From the NCBI RefSeq assembly GCF_025934275.1, contig NZ_JAICYI010000006.1, positions 1 through 64,000 of the forward strand: a stretch of 64,000 nt of DNA, written 5' to 3'. The DNA comes from Phenylobacterium sp. (lineage in GTDB: Bacteria > Pseudomonadota > Alphaproteobacteria > Caulobacterales > Caulobacteraceae). Shown piece after piece: positions 54,545 to 64,000 of the stretch. The number at the start of each line of letters is the position of its first letter. Position 1 is the first letter of the stretch. The translations under genes and the position numbers were made by a program. Below the pieces are notes generated by a model, which was given only the letters and a program-made list of their open reading frames with translations, was not told the DNA's origin and searched no databases.

Positions 54545-55372
54545 CTACTCCCGCAACAGCTCGTTGACACTGGTTTTCGAGCGCGTGCGTTCGTCGACGG
54601 TCTTCATGATCACCGCGCAGTAGGTGGAGGGCAGGCCGGGATCGACCGGGTTGGGCCGCGAACCCGAGACCACCACCGAATAGGGCGGCACTTCGCCCAA
54701 GAAGGTCCGGCCGGTCCTGCGCTCGATGATCGGGGTGGTCGACGTGAGATAGACGCCCATCGAGAGCACGCTGCCCTCGCGCACGATCACTCCTTCGGCC
54801 ACTTCGGCCCGGGCGCCGATGAAGCAGTTGTCCTCGATGATGGTCGGGTTGGCCTGCAACGGCTCGAGCACGCCGCCGATCCCCGCGCCTCCCGAAATAT
54901 GGCAGTGCTTGCCGACCTGGGCGCACGAGCCCACGGTCGCCCAGCCGTCGACCATGGTGCCTTCATCCACATAGGCGCCGATGTTCACGATAGAGGGCAG
55001 AAGCACCACGCCCTTGGCGACGTAGGCGCCTTTGCGCACGAAGGAGCCCGGCAGGGAGCGGAAGCCCGCGGCCTGGAACCGGGCGGCGTCCCAGCCGGTG
55101 GTCTTCAACGGGACCTTGTCCCACCAGGGCCCGGGCGCGTCGGCCTCGACGATCTGGTTGGGGGTGAGGCGGAAGAACAGCAGGATCGCCTGCTTGACCC
55201 ACTGATGGACGATCCACTGGCCGTTGGCGCCCCGCTCGGCGACGCGCAGCCGGCCCGCGTCGAGCCGCTCGATCGTCTCCATCACCGCGTCGCAAACCGC
55301 GCCGCGGGTCTCGGTGGAGAGGCTCTCGCGATCCTCCCACGCGGCCTCGACGATGCGCTGCAGGTCGTCCAT
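54545..55372 (-). CDS. dapD: tetrahydrodipicolinate N-succinyltransferase
   Basis: 275 residues. It succinylates tetrahydrodipicolinate in diaminopimelate/lysine synthesis. After a helical N-terminal domain comes a left-handed beta-helix of hexapeptide repeats ([60 protein letters not shown]). The start lies directly at the end of the upstream HAD gene (CDS ends adjoin). DapE downstream removes the succinyl group later in the pathway. Confidence 0.97.
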   Translation of the reverse strand: MDDLQRIVEAAWEDRESLSTETRGAVCDAVMETIERLDAGRLRVAERGANGQWIVHQWVKQAILLFFRLTPNQIVEADAPGPWWDKVPLKTTGWDAARFQAAGFRSLPGSFVRKGAYVAKGVVLLPSIVNIGAYVDEGTMVDGWATVGSCAQVGKHCHISGGAGIGGVLEPLQANPTIIEDNCFIGARAEVAEGVIVREGSVLSMGVYLTSTTPIIERRTGRTFLGEVPPYSVVVSGSRPNPVDPGLPSTYCAVIMKTVDERTRSKTSVNELLRE

Positions 55373-56035
55373 TCAGGCGGCCTCCCTCACCTGGGCGTCC
55401 CTCAGGAAGGGCGCGAGCTTCTCGGTCCTGTAGTCGACGAAAGGCGCGGTCGAGGCGGGCGCATGCGGCCCCACGAGCACGGTGGTCATGCCGAGCTCTG
55501 CGGCCGGCGCCAGGTTGCGCTCGGCGTCCTCGAAGAAGGCCGTGGCCTCGGGCGCCACCGCGTGCTCGGCGCTCATCCGCCGGAAGACGTCGGGGTCCGG
55601 TTTCGGGACGTAGTCGAACGAGCCGATGTGGAAGACCTCGTCGAACAGCGGATCCAGCCCCAGCCGCGCGAGCACGCGGCGGGCGTGGACGTCGTCGGCG
55701 TTGGTGAAGATCAGCCGCCGCCCCGGGAGCCGCCCAATCGCCTCGACCAGCTCCGGATCGCGCGCCAGGCTCTCCAGCGACAGGTCGTGGAACAGGGCGT
55801 GGTACTCCGCGGGATCGACTCCGTGGTGCAGCATCAGGCCTGTCAGGCTCAAGCCGTGGTCCCTCAGATAGACCTTCTGCAGCTTGTAGGCCTCGTCCCG
55901 CGCGAGACCGGTGACCTTGACCACGAAGTCGGTGATCCGGCTCTCGATCCCGCGCATGAAGCCGCTCTCGACCGGGTAGAGGGTGTTGTCCAGGTCGAAC
56001 AGCCAGGTGTCGATGTGACGCAGGTCGGCGCTCAT
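55373..56035 (-). CDS. HAD hydrolase, pyrimidine 5'-nucleotidase type
   Basis: 220 residues. HAD motif I is FDLDNTLYP with both aspartates, motif II FTNADD, motif III with Lys in VPKPDPDVF, and motif [12 protein letters not shown] helical cap follows motif I. It resembles the Sdt1/Phm8-type pyrimidine nucleotidases, a constant member of the argB-dapD cluster in alphaproteobacteria. The ATG overlaps the argB stop by four bases. Substrate uncertain among nucleoside monophosphates. Confidence 0.92.
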   Translation of the reverse strand: MSADLRHIDTWLFDLDNTLYPVESGFMRGIESRITDFVVKVTGLARDEAYKLQKVYLRDHGLSLTGLMLHHGVDPAEYHALFHDLSLESLARDPELVEAIGRLPGRRLIFTNADDVHARRVLARLGLDPLFDEVFHIGSFDYVPKPDPDVFRRMSAEHAVAPEATAFFEDAERNLAPAAELGMTTVLVGPHAPASTAPFVDYRTEKLAPFLRDAQVREAA

Positions 56036-56955
56036 TTGCAGACCAGCGTGCCCGCCCCGTGCTCGGTGAACAGCTCGACCAGCATGGCGTGCGGCCGCCG
56101 GCCGTCGAGGACGACCACCGCCTCGACGCCGGCCTCGATCGCGTGGATGGCGGTCTCCAGCTTGGGAATCATGCCGCCGGTGGCGACGCCCCGGCTGATC
56201 GCGGCCCTGGCTTCCTTGACCGTGAGCTGGCGGATCAACTCGCCGGCCTTGTCCAGCACGCCGGCCACGTCGGTCAGCAGCAGCATGCGCTTGGCCTTCA
56301 GCGCGCCGGCCAGCGCGCCCGCCACAGTGTCGGCGTTGATGTTGTAGGTGTCGCCGGCCGCCGAGACCCCGATCGGGGCGACCACGGGGATGTAGTCCTC
56401 GTCGGCGTAGATCAGGGCCTCGATCAGCTTGGGATCGATCCGCTTGGGTTCGCCCACGAAGCCAAGGTCGACCATCCGCTCGATCTCCGAGTCGGGGTCC
56501 TTCTTCGTGCGGGTGACCTTCTCCACGGTGATCAGCCGCGCGTCCTTGCCGGAAAGCCCCACGCCGCGCACGTCGGCCTCGGCCCCGGCGAGGGTGATCC
56601 AGTTGGCGATCTCCTTGTTGATGGCCCCCGAGAGGACCATCTCGGCCACCTCCATGGTGGCTTCGTCGGTGACCCGGAGCCCGTCGACGAACGTCGACTT
56701 GACGCCAGCCCTCTCCAGCATGGCCGAGATCTGCGGGCCGCCGCCGTGCACCACGACCGGATGCACGCCCAGCATCTTCAGGAGCACGGCGTCGGCCGCG
56801 AACAGCTTGGCCACCTGCTCCTCGCCCATGGCGTGGCCGCCGTACTTGATCACCACGGTCGAGCGGTCGTAGGTCTGAATGTAGGGCAGCGCCTCGGCGA
56901 GCGTCCTGGCGGTCGCCCATCCCTGACCTTCGCCGCCCTGGCTGTCGTCGCTCAA
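56032..56955 (-). CDS. argB: acetylglutamate kinase
   Basis: 307 residues from a TTG start. It phosphorylates N-acetylglutamate in arginine synthesis. The amino acid kinase fold shows [22 protein letters not shown] (phosphate loop), [17 protein letters not shown], and the C-terminal [11 protein letters not shown] and [13 protein letters not shown]. The N-terminal helix before the core ([14 protein letters not shown]) is the type found in arginine-inhibited hexameric forms. It overlaps the HAD gene and follows engB after 58 bases. Confidence 0.96.
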   Translation of the reverse strand: MSDDSQGGEGQGWATARTLAEALPYIQTYDRSTVVIKYGGHAMGEEQVAKLFAADAVLLKMLGVHPVVVHGGGPQISAMLERAGVKSTFVDGLRVTDEATMEVAEMVLSGAINKEIANWITLAGAEADVRGVGLSGKDARLITVEKVTRTKKDPDSEIERMVDLGFVGEPKRIDPKLIEALIYADEDYIPVVAPIGVSAAGDTYNINADTVAGALAGALKAKRMLLLTDVAGVLDKAGELIRQLTVKEARAAISRGVATGGMIPKLETAIHAIEAGVEAVVVLDGRRPHAMLVELFTEHGAGTLVCK

Positions 56956-57013
56956 GTCGCCGTCCCGCCGCGCTGTAACCGGAGCGCTCCGATAGCGGAC
57001 GAGGGCCGCGGTG

Positions 57014-57670
57014 TCACGCTTCCGGCGCGAGCCCGCAGGCCGCCGCGATCTCGGCGCGCAGCTCCGCCAGGCCGGCCCCTGTCTCGGCCGACGTGGCGAG
57101 GACGCGGGGGAAGGCGGCGGCGCGCCTGGCGACCTGGGCGAGGCTGCGGGCCGCGACCTCCGCGACCTCCGCGGGCTTCAGCTTGTCGGCCTTGGTGAGC
57201 ACGAGCTGGTAGGAGACGGCGGCCTCGTCGAGGGCGTCGAGGGCCTCAGCATCCACCGCCTTCAGGCCGTGGCGGGCGTCGATCAGCAGATAGGCGCGCT
57301 TGAGGTTCGGCCGACCGCGGAGGTAGGCGCGGCCGAGGTTCTGGAACTTCTTCGCCTCGCTGCGGCTCGCCCGGGCGAAGCCGTAGCCCGGCAGGTCCAC
57401 GAGCCGCAGCCTGTCGTCGAGCACGAACAGATTGACCTCGCGCGTGCGGCCGGGGGCGTTGGAAGCGCGCGCCAGGTGGCTGCGGCCGGTGACGGCGTTG
57501 ATCAGCGAGCTCTTGCCGACGTTGGAGCGGCCGGCGAAGGCTACCTCCGGCAGGTCGGCCGGCGGCAGGTCGTCGGTCCGCGTGGCGCCCATCAGGAAGC
57601 GGGCCTCGCGGGCGAAGAGCTTGCGCGCCGCCTCCAGCGCCTCGGGCCCGAAGACCGCCTCGTCGGTCAC
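57014..57670 (-). CDS. engB: ribosome-biogenesis GTPase EngB (YsxC/YihA)
   Basis: 218 residues from a GTG overlapping the yidC stop by four bases. A TRAFAC-class GTPase needed for large-subunit assembly. G1 P-loop is [13 protein letters not shown]3 is DLPGYG, G4 TKADK, and G5 TSAETG. The order yidC-engB-argB is conserved in alphaproteobacteria. Confidence 0.95.
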   Translation of the reverse strand: MTDEAVFGPEALEAARKLFAREARFLMGATRTDDLPPADLPEVAFAGRSNVGKSSLINAVTGRSHLARASNAPGRTREVNLFVLDDRLRLVDLPGYGFARASRSEAKKFQNLGRAYLRGRPNLKRAYLLIDARHGLKAVDAEALDALDEAAVSYQLVLTKADKLKPAEVAEVAARSLAQVARRAAAFPRVLATSAETGAGLAELRAEIAAACGLAPEA

Positions 57671-59460
57671 TTGCCGGTGAGCCGGCCGAGCAACCGGTCG
57701 ATCGGATTGTCCACCTTGAAGCGCCGCATGATCACGTACTGCTGCAGCGTGGTCAGCACGTTGGACCAGGTCCAGTAGATCAGCAGGCCCACCGCGAAGG
57801 GCGCCATGATGAAGGTGAAGATGATCGGCATCAGCTGGAAGATCCGCTGCTGGGCCGGATCGCCGGCCGGCGGGCTCATCGAGGTCGAGAGCCACATGGT
57901 CAGGCCGTAGATCAGCGGCATGACGCCGATGTGCAGGTTGGAGTCCAGCAGGCCACCGATCAGCGGCGCGTGCGCAGGGTTCCAGGGGATCAGGCCGAAC
58001 AGGTTCCACACGGTGGTGGGATCGCGCGCCGAAAGGTCCTTGATCCAGCCCATGAACGGCGCGTGCCGCATCTCGATGGTGACGGTCAGCACCTTATAGA
58101 GCGAATAGAATACAGGGATCTGTAGAAGGATCGGCAGGCATCCGGCGAGGGGATTCACCTTCTCTCGGCTGTAGAGCGCAAGCATTTCCTGCTGCTGCTT
58201 GGCGGGATCGTCCTTATATCGCTTGCGCATCTCCTCGACGAGCGGCTGCACTTTCTTCATCTTGCTCATCGATTCGTAGGACTTGTTCGCGAGCGGGAAG
58301 AAGAGCACGCGCACGACCACCGTCAGCAGCAGGATGGCGACGCCGACGCTGCCCACGTGATGGTAGAAGTACATCAGGAGCTGGAAGATCGGCTTGGTGA
58401 TGAACCACAGATGGCCCCAGTCGACGGCGTCGTCGAAGCGGGGGATGCCGAGCCGCGTCGCATAGTCCTGCAGCACCGGCACGCTCTTGGCGCCGGCGAA
58501 GAAGCGGGTGGTCTCGGTGGTGGTCTGGCCGGGCTGTATTGTGCGCGGCTGGCCCACGACGTTGGCGGCGAACACGTCGAGGTCGCCGGACTTGCTGGCG
58601 GCGAACTGGCCGGTGATCCGCTCGGCCTGGCTGGGCACGATGGCGGCCAGCCAGTACTTGTCGGTGATGCCGAGCCAGCCGCCCTTGGACGGCAGTTGCG
58701 GGCCGCCGCCGTTCTTGGCCCAGTCCTTGTACTTGATCAGCGTGAGGGTGGGCTTCTCGACCCCCGTCGCGCCGACCGCGCCTTCGTGGACGATCGAGGA
58801 ATTGGTGGTGGGCGGCGGCAGGCCCTGGCGCTGCACCGAGCCGTAGGGGGCGAGGGTCACCGGCTGGCCCGAGGCGTTGGCCACGGTCTCGGTGACCGTG
58901 AACATGAACTTGTCGTCCACCTGGATCCGGCGGGTGAAGGTCAGCCCCTGGCCGTTGGCGTAGGTCAGCACGATCGGCGAGCCGGGCGTGAGACGGGAGC
59001 CGTCGCTGAGGCTCCACACGGTGTCGTAGGCCGGCAGCCCCGGCACGTTGGCGCCGGTCCAGCCGAACTCGGCGAACCAGGCCTGGGGCGTGCCTTCCGG
59101 GCGTAGGAGCTCGACCGGCGGGGCGTTCTTTTCGACGCTCTGCCGGTAGGTGGTGAGGAACAGGTCGTCGATGCGCGCCCCGCGCAGCGAGATCGAGCCC
59201 TTCAGGTCGGGGCTGGCGATCGGCACCCGCGGGCTCGCCGCCAGCACAGCCTGGCGGTTGGGCGCGACCCGCGGCTTGACCGTGCCGGCCGGCGGGTTGG
59301 AGCCGACCGAGGCGGCCTGGGCGACCGCCGCAGCGCGCTGGTGCGCGGCGATCTCGGCCTGCTTCTTCTCCGCCGGCTGCAAGACGAAGGTCTCGTAGAG
59401 CACGAACAGCGCAAAGGCGCAGACGAGGAAGATGATCGTGTTGCGGGTCTCGTCTTGCAT
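57667..59460 (-). CDS. yidC: membrane protein insertase YidC
   Basis: 597 residues. N-terminal helix ([19 protein letters not shown]), then a large periplasmic domain (about 90-350), then the conserved insertase core with five membrane segments ([20 protein letters not shown]; the cytoplasmic hairpin [41 protein letters not shown]). The C-terminus [16 protein letters not shown] is basic. It inserts membrane proteins alone or with SecYEG. It starts 14 bases after rnpA. Confidence 0.97.
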   Translation of the reverse strand: MQDETRNTIIFLVCAFALFVLYETFVLQPAEKKQAEIAAHQRAAAVAQAASVGSNPPAGTVKPRVAPNRQAVLAASPRVPIASPDLKGSISLRGARIDDLFLTTYRQSVEKNAPPVELLRPEGTPQAWFAEFGWTGANVPGLPAYDTVWSLSDGSRLTPGSPIVLTYANGQGLTFTRRIQVDDKFMFTVTETVANASGQPVTLAPYGSVQRQGLPPPTTNSSIVHEGAVGATGVEKPTLTLIKYKDWAKNGGGPQLPSKGGWLGITDKYWLAAIVPSQAERITGQFAASKSGDLDVFAANVVGQPRTIQPGQTTTETTRFFAGAKSVPVLQDYATRLGIPRFDDAVDWGHLWFITKPIFQLLMYFYHHVGSVGVAILLLTVVVRVLFFPLANKSYESMSKMKKVQPLVEEMRKRYKDDPAKQQQEMLALYSREKVNPLAGCLPILLQIPVFYSLYKVLTVTIEMRHAPFMGWIKDLSARDPTTVWNLFGLIPWNPAHAPLIGGLLDSNLHIGVMPLIYGLTMWLSTSMSPPAGDPAQQRIFQLMPIIFTFIMAPFAVGLLIYWTWSNVLTTLQQYVIMRRFKVDNPIDRLLGRLTGK

Positions 59461-59474
59461 TTGTGGAGGCGCGC

Positions 59475-59870
59475 TCAGTCGGCTTGAGGAGGGGAGGCGG
59501 ACGGATCGGGGACCCGGCTGTCGCGGTCGGCGGCGAGCCTTATCAGCGCGGTTTTCACATCGTCAAGCAAACGGGCCCAGGGACGGGTGGTCACGCCGCC
59601 GCGGGCGACGAGCACGTAGTCGAAGCCGGGGCGGGCGTGCTCGGGGACCAGCCGGCGGGCGGCCTCGCGCATCCGGCGCTTGGCGCGGTTGCGCTCGACG
59701 GCGCCGCCGATTCGGCGCGTGGCGGTGAAGCCGACGCGGACCAGCGGGGCCGCGTCGCGCGGGCGGGCCTGGACCACCACCGCCCCGCGCGCGCAGGAGG
59801 CCGCCTTGGCGCAGGCCAGGAAGTCGGCGCGCTTCTTCAGGCGTTCGATTCGAAAGGCGGCCACGGGCAT
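59475..59870 (-). CDS. rnpA: ribonuclease P protein component
   Basis: 131 residues. Binds the RNase P RNA for tRNA 5' maturation. The family segments [35 protein letters not shown] and the RNR motif [15 protein letters not shown] (binding the P RNA) are present. In most bacteria it directly follows rpmH; here the M48 and LemA genes (59897-61552) lie between them. No yidD is found between rnpA and yidC. Confidence 0.95.
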   Translation of the reverse strand: MPVAAFRIERLKKRADFLACAKAASCARGAVVVQARPRDAAPLVRVGFTATRRIGGAVERNRAKRRMREAARRLVPEHARPGFDYVLVARGGVTTRPWARLLDDVKTALIRLAADRDSRVPDPSASPPQAD

Positions 59871-59896
59871 CGGGCGAGCATATCGGGCGGCGGCGG

Positions 59897-60976
59897 CTAA
59901 CCCCAGGGCCCAGGCTTGTGATCGGGCGCGACCATCGGTTCCGGAGGGCTTTCGGCCGGCTCGGACCAGGGGCCGGGGCGGACCTGGCCCGCGGCCGGCG
60001 CGCTCGCCGGGACCTCCGCCTCGACCACGCGGCCGCCGGCATACTGCTGCAGGGCCGCGATCCGCTTGGCGATCGGCGGGTGGGTGACGAACAGCCCGAA
60101 GACGCCTTCGTCGTTGTCCTCGAGGAACATCGCCCGGACCGACTGCGGCGCCTCCAGGTGTTCGTGGCCGGCGACCTTCGTCAGCGCCGAGATCATCGCG
60201 TCGGGGTTCTTGGTCAGCTGCACGGAGCCGGCGTCGGCGACGTACTCGCGGCGGCGCGAGAGCGCCATCTGCACGACGATCGCCAGCAGGTAACCCACGG
60301 CGGCGATGACGACGGCGAGAATCAGGAACAGGCCGAGGTTGCCGCTCCGGTCGCGGCTGCGGATCCTAAAGCCGCCCCACGAGCCCCAGTAGAGCGCCCG
60401 GAACACCACCTGACACAGCAGGGTGATGATGCCGACGAAGACCGCGGCCACCACCATCGTCCGCACGTCGCGGTTGATGATGTGGGAAAGCTCATGGGCC
60501 AGCACCGCCTCGAGCTCGTCCCGGTCCAGGTTGTCGAGCAGCCCCCGCGTCACGGTCACCGAGAAGCGGCCCTCGTGCAGGCCGCTCGCGAAGGCGTTCA
60601 TGCCGTCGGTCTCGATGATCCGCAGCGTGGGCGTGCGCAGCCCGCGCGAGATGCAGAGGTTCTCGAGGAGATTGTAGAGCTCGGGGGCGTCGCCCCGCTC
60701 CACGGCGCGCGCGCCGGTCACGCCGTCGATGATCGCCTGGTTGCAAAGGTAGGCGATGGCGAACCAGATGAGCGCGACCACGATCGCCAGCGGCGCCGAT
60801 CCGACGATCAGGCCCGCGAGGCCGGCTTGCGACGGGACCTGGACCAGGCCGGCGGCGGCCGCCGCCGCCTCCAGCGCCGCGATGATTCCCATCAGCAGGA
60901 TCGGAAAGCCCGCCAGCAGCAGGATCGAGCGGAGGTTGTTGTTCCAGATGTAGGTCTGCAGACCGAGCGCCTGCAT
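59897..60976 (-). CDS. membrane-bound M48 family metallopeptidase (HtpX-like)
   Basis: 359 residues. Two N-terminal membrane segments, the zinc motif HELSH (H161, E162, H165), two more membrane segments after it, and the downstream zinc-ligand region SRRREYVADAGSV. A proline-rich C-terminal extension of about 50 residues (from VPASAPAAGQ) is not part of the usual HtpX. It lies directly behind a lemA gene; the LemA-M48 pair is a recurring module whose partners probably act together in membrane proteolysis. The location between rpmH and rnpA is unusual. Confidence 0.92.
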   Translation of the reverse strand: MQALGLQTYIWNNNLRSILLLAGFPILLMGIIAALEAAAAAAGLVQVPSQAGLAGLIVGSAPLAIVVALIWFAIAYLCNQAIIDGVTGARAVERGDAPELYNLLENLCISRGLRTPTLRIIETDGMNAFASGLHEGRFSVTVTRGLLDNLDRDELEAVLAHELSHIINRDVRTMVVAAVFVGIITLLCQVVFRALYWGSWGGFRIRSRDRSGNLGLFLILAVVIAAVGYLLAIVVQMALSRRREYVADAGSVQLTKNPDAMISALTKVAGHEHLEAPQSVRAMFLEDNDEGVFGLFVTHPPIAKRIAALQQYAGGRVVEAEVPASAPAAGQVRPGPWSEPAESPPEPMVAPDHKPGPWG

Positions 60977-60991
60977 GGCGGTGCCCTTCGA

Positions 60992-61552
60992 CTAGAACTT
61001 CACCTGCGGCGCCGTGGCGGCCGCCGCGCGGTCGGCGCCCAGGTCGAAGAACTCCCGGGGCTGGAAGCCCATCGCCGCGGCGAACAGCATCGCCGGGAAC
61101 GCCTGGATCGAGGCGTTGAACTCGCGAACGGCGTTGTTGAAATAGCGGCGGGCGGCGGCGAGCTTGTTCTCGATATCCGAGAGCTGGCTCTGCAGGTTGA
61201 TGAAATTGGCGTTGGCCTTGAGGTCAGGGTAGGCCTCGGCCACCGCCATCAGCCGCCCCAGCGAAGCGCTGAGCGCGTTCTCTGCGGCGATCTTGCTGTC
61301 GACCGTGCCGGCGCTGGCCGCCGCGGCGCGCGCCTGGGTCACCTCGTCGAGCGTGCCACGCTCGTGGGCGGCGTAGCCCTTCACGGTCTCGACCAGGTTG
61401 GGCACCAGATCCAGCCGCTGCTTCAGCTGCACGTCGATGTCGGCGAAGGCCTCATTGGTGTTCTGCCGCAGCGCCACCAGGCGATTGTAGGTCCCGATCG
61501 CCAGCAGGCCGAGAACGACCAGGATGACGACGATCACGATGAGGATTGTCAT
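60992..61552 (-). CDS. LemA family protein
   Basis: 186 residues. N-terminal membrane helix (ILIVIVVILVVLGLLAIGTY), then the LemA helical bundle outside: YNRLVALRQNTNEAFADIDV, RLDLVPNLVETVKGYAAHE, and ARRYFNNAVREFNASIQAFP. The function of LemA is poorly known; it recurs with M48 peptidases and TPM domain proteins. The M48 gene starts 15 bases downstream, so they form one unit. Confidence 0.93.
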   Translation of the reverse strand: MTILIVIVVILVVLGLLAIGTYNRLVALRQNTNEAFADIDVQLKQRLDLVPNLVETVKGYAAHERGTLDEVTQARAAAASAGTVDSKIAAENALSASLGRLMAVAEAYPDLKANANFINLQSQLSDIENKLAAARRYFNNAVREFNASIQAFPAMLFAAAMGFQPREFFDLGADRAAAATAPQVKF

Positions 61553-61667
61553 TCCTATTCCCCGAGATGCGCCCCATAGGTAAGGGCGCGGCGAGGATAG
61601 GGCCAGCGTCGGGCGGATGAGGGTTTTGTAACCCGGCCCGTCGAACCGGCGCGGGAGGGCGCCGCGG

Positions 61668-61802
61668 TCAGGCGCTCAGGCGCTTGCGGCCCTTGGCGCG
61701 ACGGCGCGCGAGCACCTTCTGGCCATTCTTGGTGGACATCCGCAGGCGGAAACCGTGACGGCGCTTACGCACGAGGCGGGACGGCTGAAAAGTCCGCTTC
61801 AC
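61668..61802 (-). CDS. rpmH: 50S ribosomal protein L34
   Basis: A 44-residue, strongly basic protein missed by length filters. It begins [20 protein letters not shown] from a GTG and ends [12 protein letters not shown], the full L34 signature. It is a component of the large ribosomal subunit. It heads the strand that runs through lemA, M48, rnpA, yidC and engB, though a 115-base gap separates it from lemA. Confidence 0.97.
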   Translation of the reverse strand: MKRTFQPSRLVRKRRHGFRLRMSTKNGQKVLARRRAKGRKRLSA

Positions 61803-61875
61803 GGGACGGCTCCGGGGACGAAAAGTGAGCGGCGGTGGATAGTTGACAGGGGCGGGGAAGTCAACCGACTGACCG

Positions 61876-62625
61876 CTAAGCCTCCAGCGTCACCACCACC
61901 GGTCCGCGCCGCGTGGCGACGAGGGTATGTTCGTACTGCACGATGGGTTCGCCGGCGGGCGGCCGCAGCGTCCAGCCGTCGCCGGTCTCCTCGACCCAGT
62001 CGGCGCCCAGCGACAGGAACGGCTCGATGGTGAACACCAGACCCTCGGCGATGCGGCGCTCGTCGCGCGGCTCGCGCCAGGTGGCGATCTCGGTCGGCGC
62101 CTCGTGCAGGGCGTCGCCCACCCCGTGGCTCGCGAGATTGCGCACCAGGCTGTAGCCGTTGTTGTTCGCGAAGCTTTCGATGGCGGCGCCGATCGCGTTC
62201 AGCCGGCCGCCCGCCCTCACCGCCCGTATCCCCGTCCAGAGCGCGCGCCTGCCGTCACGGCACAGGCGCTCGATGCGCGCCTTCGCAGGCGGGACGGCGA
62301 AACTCGCGCCGGTGTCGGCGAACACGCCGCCCACCTCGGCCGAGACGTCGATGTTGACCAGATCGCCGGCTTCGATCCGCCGCTTGCCCGGGATGCCGTG
62401 GGCGACGTCGGGGCCGACCGAGATGCAGGTGGCGCCCGGGAAGCCGTAGGTGATCTCCGGCGCCGAGCGCGCGCCGTCGCGCTCCAGGAGCTTGCGGCCG
62501 AGATCGTCAAGCTCCTTGGTGGTGATCCCCGGCTCCAGCGCCCCGCCCATGGCGGCCAGCGTGCGGGCCACGACGCGGCCTGCGACCTTCAGCTTCTCGA
62601 ACTGCGCGTCGTTGCCGATGGTCAT
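61876..62625 (-). CDS. map: methionine aminopeptidase, type I
   Basis: 249 residues from [12 protein letters not shown] (GAGGCTCC nine bases upstream). It removes the initiator methionine co-translationally. The pita-bread fold shows the ligands in [17 protein letters not shown] (two Asp), [15 protein letters not shown] (His), FTIEPF and QYEHTLV (Glu). It completes the protein N-terminus processing set of this window (def, fmt, map). Confidence 0.95.
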   Translation of the reverse strand: MTIGNDAQFEKLKVAGRVVARTLAAMGGALEPGITTKELDDLGRKLLERDGARSAPEITYGFPGATCISVGPDVAHGIPGKRRIEAGDLVNIDVSAEVGGVFADTGASFAVPPAKARIERLCRDGRRALWTGIRAVRAGGRLNAIGAAIESFANNNGYSLVRNLASHGVGDALHEAPTEIATWREPRDERRIAEGLVFTIEPFLSLGADWVEETGDGWTLRPPAGEPIVQYEHTLVATRRGPVVVTLEA

Positions 62626-62636
62626 GATTTGGAGCC

Positions 62637-63617
62637 TCAGAGGTCGGGGCGGATGATGGTCTTGCCGACCACCTTGCGCTCGGCGAGGGAGTCGAGGGCT
62701 GCGCGCCACTCCGCGAGCGAATATTCCTTGTCGACGCGCGGGCGGACCTTGCCCTCTTCGGCCAGCTTCCAGATGGCGGCCTGGTTCTCGCGCCCTTTCT
62801 CGGGGAACTGGCGGCCGAATTCGCCGGCGCGCACGCCGATCACCGAGAATCCCTTGATCAGCGCGATATTCACCGGCAGCACCGGCAGCCGCCCAGAGGT
62901 GAAGCCGATCGAGAGGATGCGGCCGCCGAAGGCGATGCAGCGGAGGCTCTCGTCGAACACGTCGCCGCCCACGGGATCATAGATGACGTCGGCCCCCTTG
63001 CCGCCGGTGACCGCCTTCACCTGCTCGCGGAAGCCGCCGGTCACGTTGACGATGGCGTCGGGCCGATACTCGCGCTCGACGATGGCCAGCTTCGCGTCCG
63101 AGGCCGAGGCGGCGATCACCTTGGCGCCCAGCAGCCGCGCAAGATCGACGGCGGCCAGGCCCACGCCGCCCGCTGCGCCATGCACCAGCACCCATTCGCC
63201 GGGCTGCACGCGGCCGCAGCGGACCAGGCCGACGTAGGCGGTGAGGTAGGCGACGGGATAGCCCGCCGCCTGCGAGAAGCTCAGGCCCTCCGGCTTGCGC
63301 CGCAGGCCCGCCGCCGGCGCGACGACGTATTCCGAGAACCCGCCGCGGCCGCCGCCCGCCACCGCGTCGCCCGGCTTCCATTGTGTGACGTCCTCGCCCA
63401 CTGCGTCGATCTCGCCGGCCATCTCCATGCCCGGGACGAAGGGCAGCGGCGGCTTGTGCTGGTGCTCGCCGCGGGTCTGCATCAGGTCGGGGAAGTTGAC
63501 CGCGGCGGCGCGCACCTTGACGCGCACCTCGCCTGGACCGGGCTCCGGCGTCGGAAGCTCGCGCAGCCGGACGCCGGCGTAGTCGGCCGCCAGCTCCTCG
63601 ACGACGATTGCGCGCAT
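62637..63617 (-). CDS. NADPH:quinone oxidoreductase family protein (zinc-free MDR)
   Basis: 326 residues. A medium-chain dehydrogenase/reductase without the structural zinc cysteines. GroES-like N-terminus (PGPGEVRVKVRAAAVNFPDL, PFVPGMEMAGEI), then the NADPH-binding fold with VHGAAGGVGLAAVDLARLLG and ADVIYDPVGGDVF. It reduces quinones or enoyl substrates. The ATG overlaps the stop of the upstream alpha/beta hydrolase by one base, so both are co-expressed; map follows 11 bases later. Confidence 0.92.
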   Translation of the reverse strand: MRAIVVEELAADYAGVRLRELPTPEPGPGEVRVKVRAAAVNFPDLMQTRGEHQHKPPLPFVPGMEMAGEIDAVGEDVTQWKPGDAVAGGGRGGFSEYVVAPAAGLRRKPEGLSFSQAAGYPVAYLTAYVGLVRCGRVQPGEWVLVHGAAGGVGLAAVDLARLLGAKVIAASASDAKLAIVEREYRPDAIVNVTGGFREQVKAVTGGKGADVIYDPVGGDVFDESLRCIAFGGRILSIGFTSGRLPVLPVNIALIKGFSVIGVRAGEFGRQFPEKGRENQAAIWKLAEEGKVRPRVDKEYSLAEWRAALDSLAERKVVGKTIIRPDL

Positions 63618-64000
63618 CAGGCGATCCGGCCTTCGAAGCCTTCGCGCACCAGACCGGCGATCTCGCGGCAGGCGACGTCGGCGCAGGGTACGGCCCCGGT
63701 GAGCGCGGTGATGGCGTGCGAAAGGCTGTCGTAGCAGCGGTAGATCACGTGGCCGCCGGCGGCCTTCAGCTTGCGCGCGTAGGCTTGCCCCTGGTCGACC
63801 AGCGGATCGAAGCCGGCGGTCACCACCACCGCCGGCGCGAGGCCGGCGAGGTCGTCGGACTCGAGCGGCGAGACCCGCGGATCAGCGGGATCGTCCTGCG
63901 GCCCGAGGTACTGGCCGGCGAACCACTTCAGGAGCGGGCGGGTCAGCGGATAGCTCTCGCCATAGATCGTCATCGAGGCGCTCTCGCAGCCGAGGTCCAC
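63617..64000 (-). CDS. alpha/beta hydrolase, C-terminal part (5' truncated)
   Basis: The frame runs off the right window edge, so only the last 127 residues are seen. It resembles alpha/beta hydrolase fold-3 (hormone-sensitive-lipase group): RVSPLESDDLAGLAPAVVVT leads into the catalytic Asp loop GFDPLVDQG, and the catalytic His lies in YDSLSHAI. The nucleophile serine motif lies in the missing part or at its edge (CESASMTI is seen first). It is coupled to the quinone oxidoreductase. Ester substrate unknown. Confidence 0.85.
   Translation of the reverse strand: MDLGCESASMTIYGESYPLTRPLLKWFAGQYLGPQDDPADPRVSPLESDDLAGLAPAVVVTAGFDPLVDQGQAYARKLKAAGGHVIYRCYDSLSHAITALTGAVPCADVACREIAGLVREGFEGRIA

Overview
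The window is GC-rich, densely packed DNA from an alphaproteobacterium, most likely Caulobacterales (Caulobacter / Phenylobacterium / Brevundimonas type). That placement is an inference. It rests on the hisS-hisZ-hisG arrangement, the gene order rpmH ... rnpA-yidC-engB-argB-HAD-dapD ... dapE, an UrcA protein, a small Flp pilin with a CtrA-like promoter site, possible GANTC methylation sites near cell-cycle-type promoters, and frequent GTG/TTG starts. I saw no tRNA, rRNA, insertion sequence, prophage or CRISPR array.

Left part (1-17 kb). A truncated DsbD-type reductase and a redoxin are followed by pgi and an exported methyltransferase-like protein. Next comes the hisS-hisZ-hisG operon, which is preceded by an unannotated 24-codon histidine-rich leader peptide and a terminator-like hairpin: a probable his attenuator. 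Then follow a copper chaperone, a poly-proline OmpA protein, an SLC13-type transporter with RCK domains, and the class I ribonucleotide reductase genes. nrdA and nrdB are separate transcription units with a shared promoter motif, and the second copy of a 37-bp repeat lies just after nrdB.

Middle part (17-42 kb). This is the signalling and accessory zone. It holds a TIR-FlgO/TolB-TPR protein and its domain-swapped relative, a class III adenylyl cyclase-FlgO/TolB-TPR protein. A Crp-type regulator with an intact cyclic-nucleotide pocket lies next to the cyclase. There are also a hybrid histidine kinase with a convergent lone receiver, a dicarboxylate symporter, AMP nucleosidase, a tandem pair of tyrosine phosphatases, an AGT-class aminotransferase, an MFS carrier, a monocistronic Flp pilin, an M17 aminopeptidase with an NlpC/P60 hydrolase, cytochrome c, and kdsB-pheA.

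Right part (42-64 kb). This is mostly conserved core: SRP RNA, dnaX-ebfC-recR, rmuC, def, fmt-truA, dapE, dapD-HAD-argB-engB-yidC-rnpA, rpmH, map, a quinone oxidoreductase, and a truncated alpha/beta hydrolase at the edge. Three accessory sets interrupt it: a Tat-exported flavin oxidase between truA and dapE; two cupins and a GNAT between dapE and dapD; and a LemA/M48 protease pair between rpmH and rnpA.

An unexpected structural pattern runs through the window. Four of eleven convergent gene junctions overlap by exactly four bases, the palindrome CTAG, so that both genes end in TAG on the same four bases.
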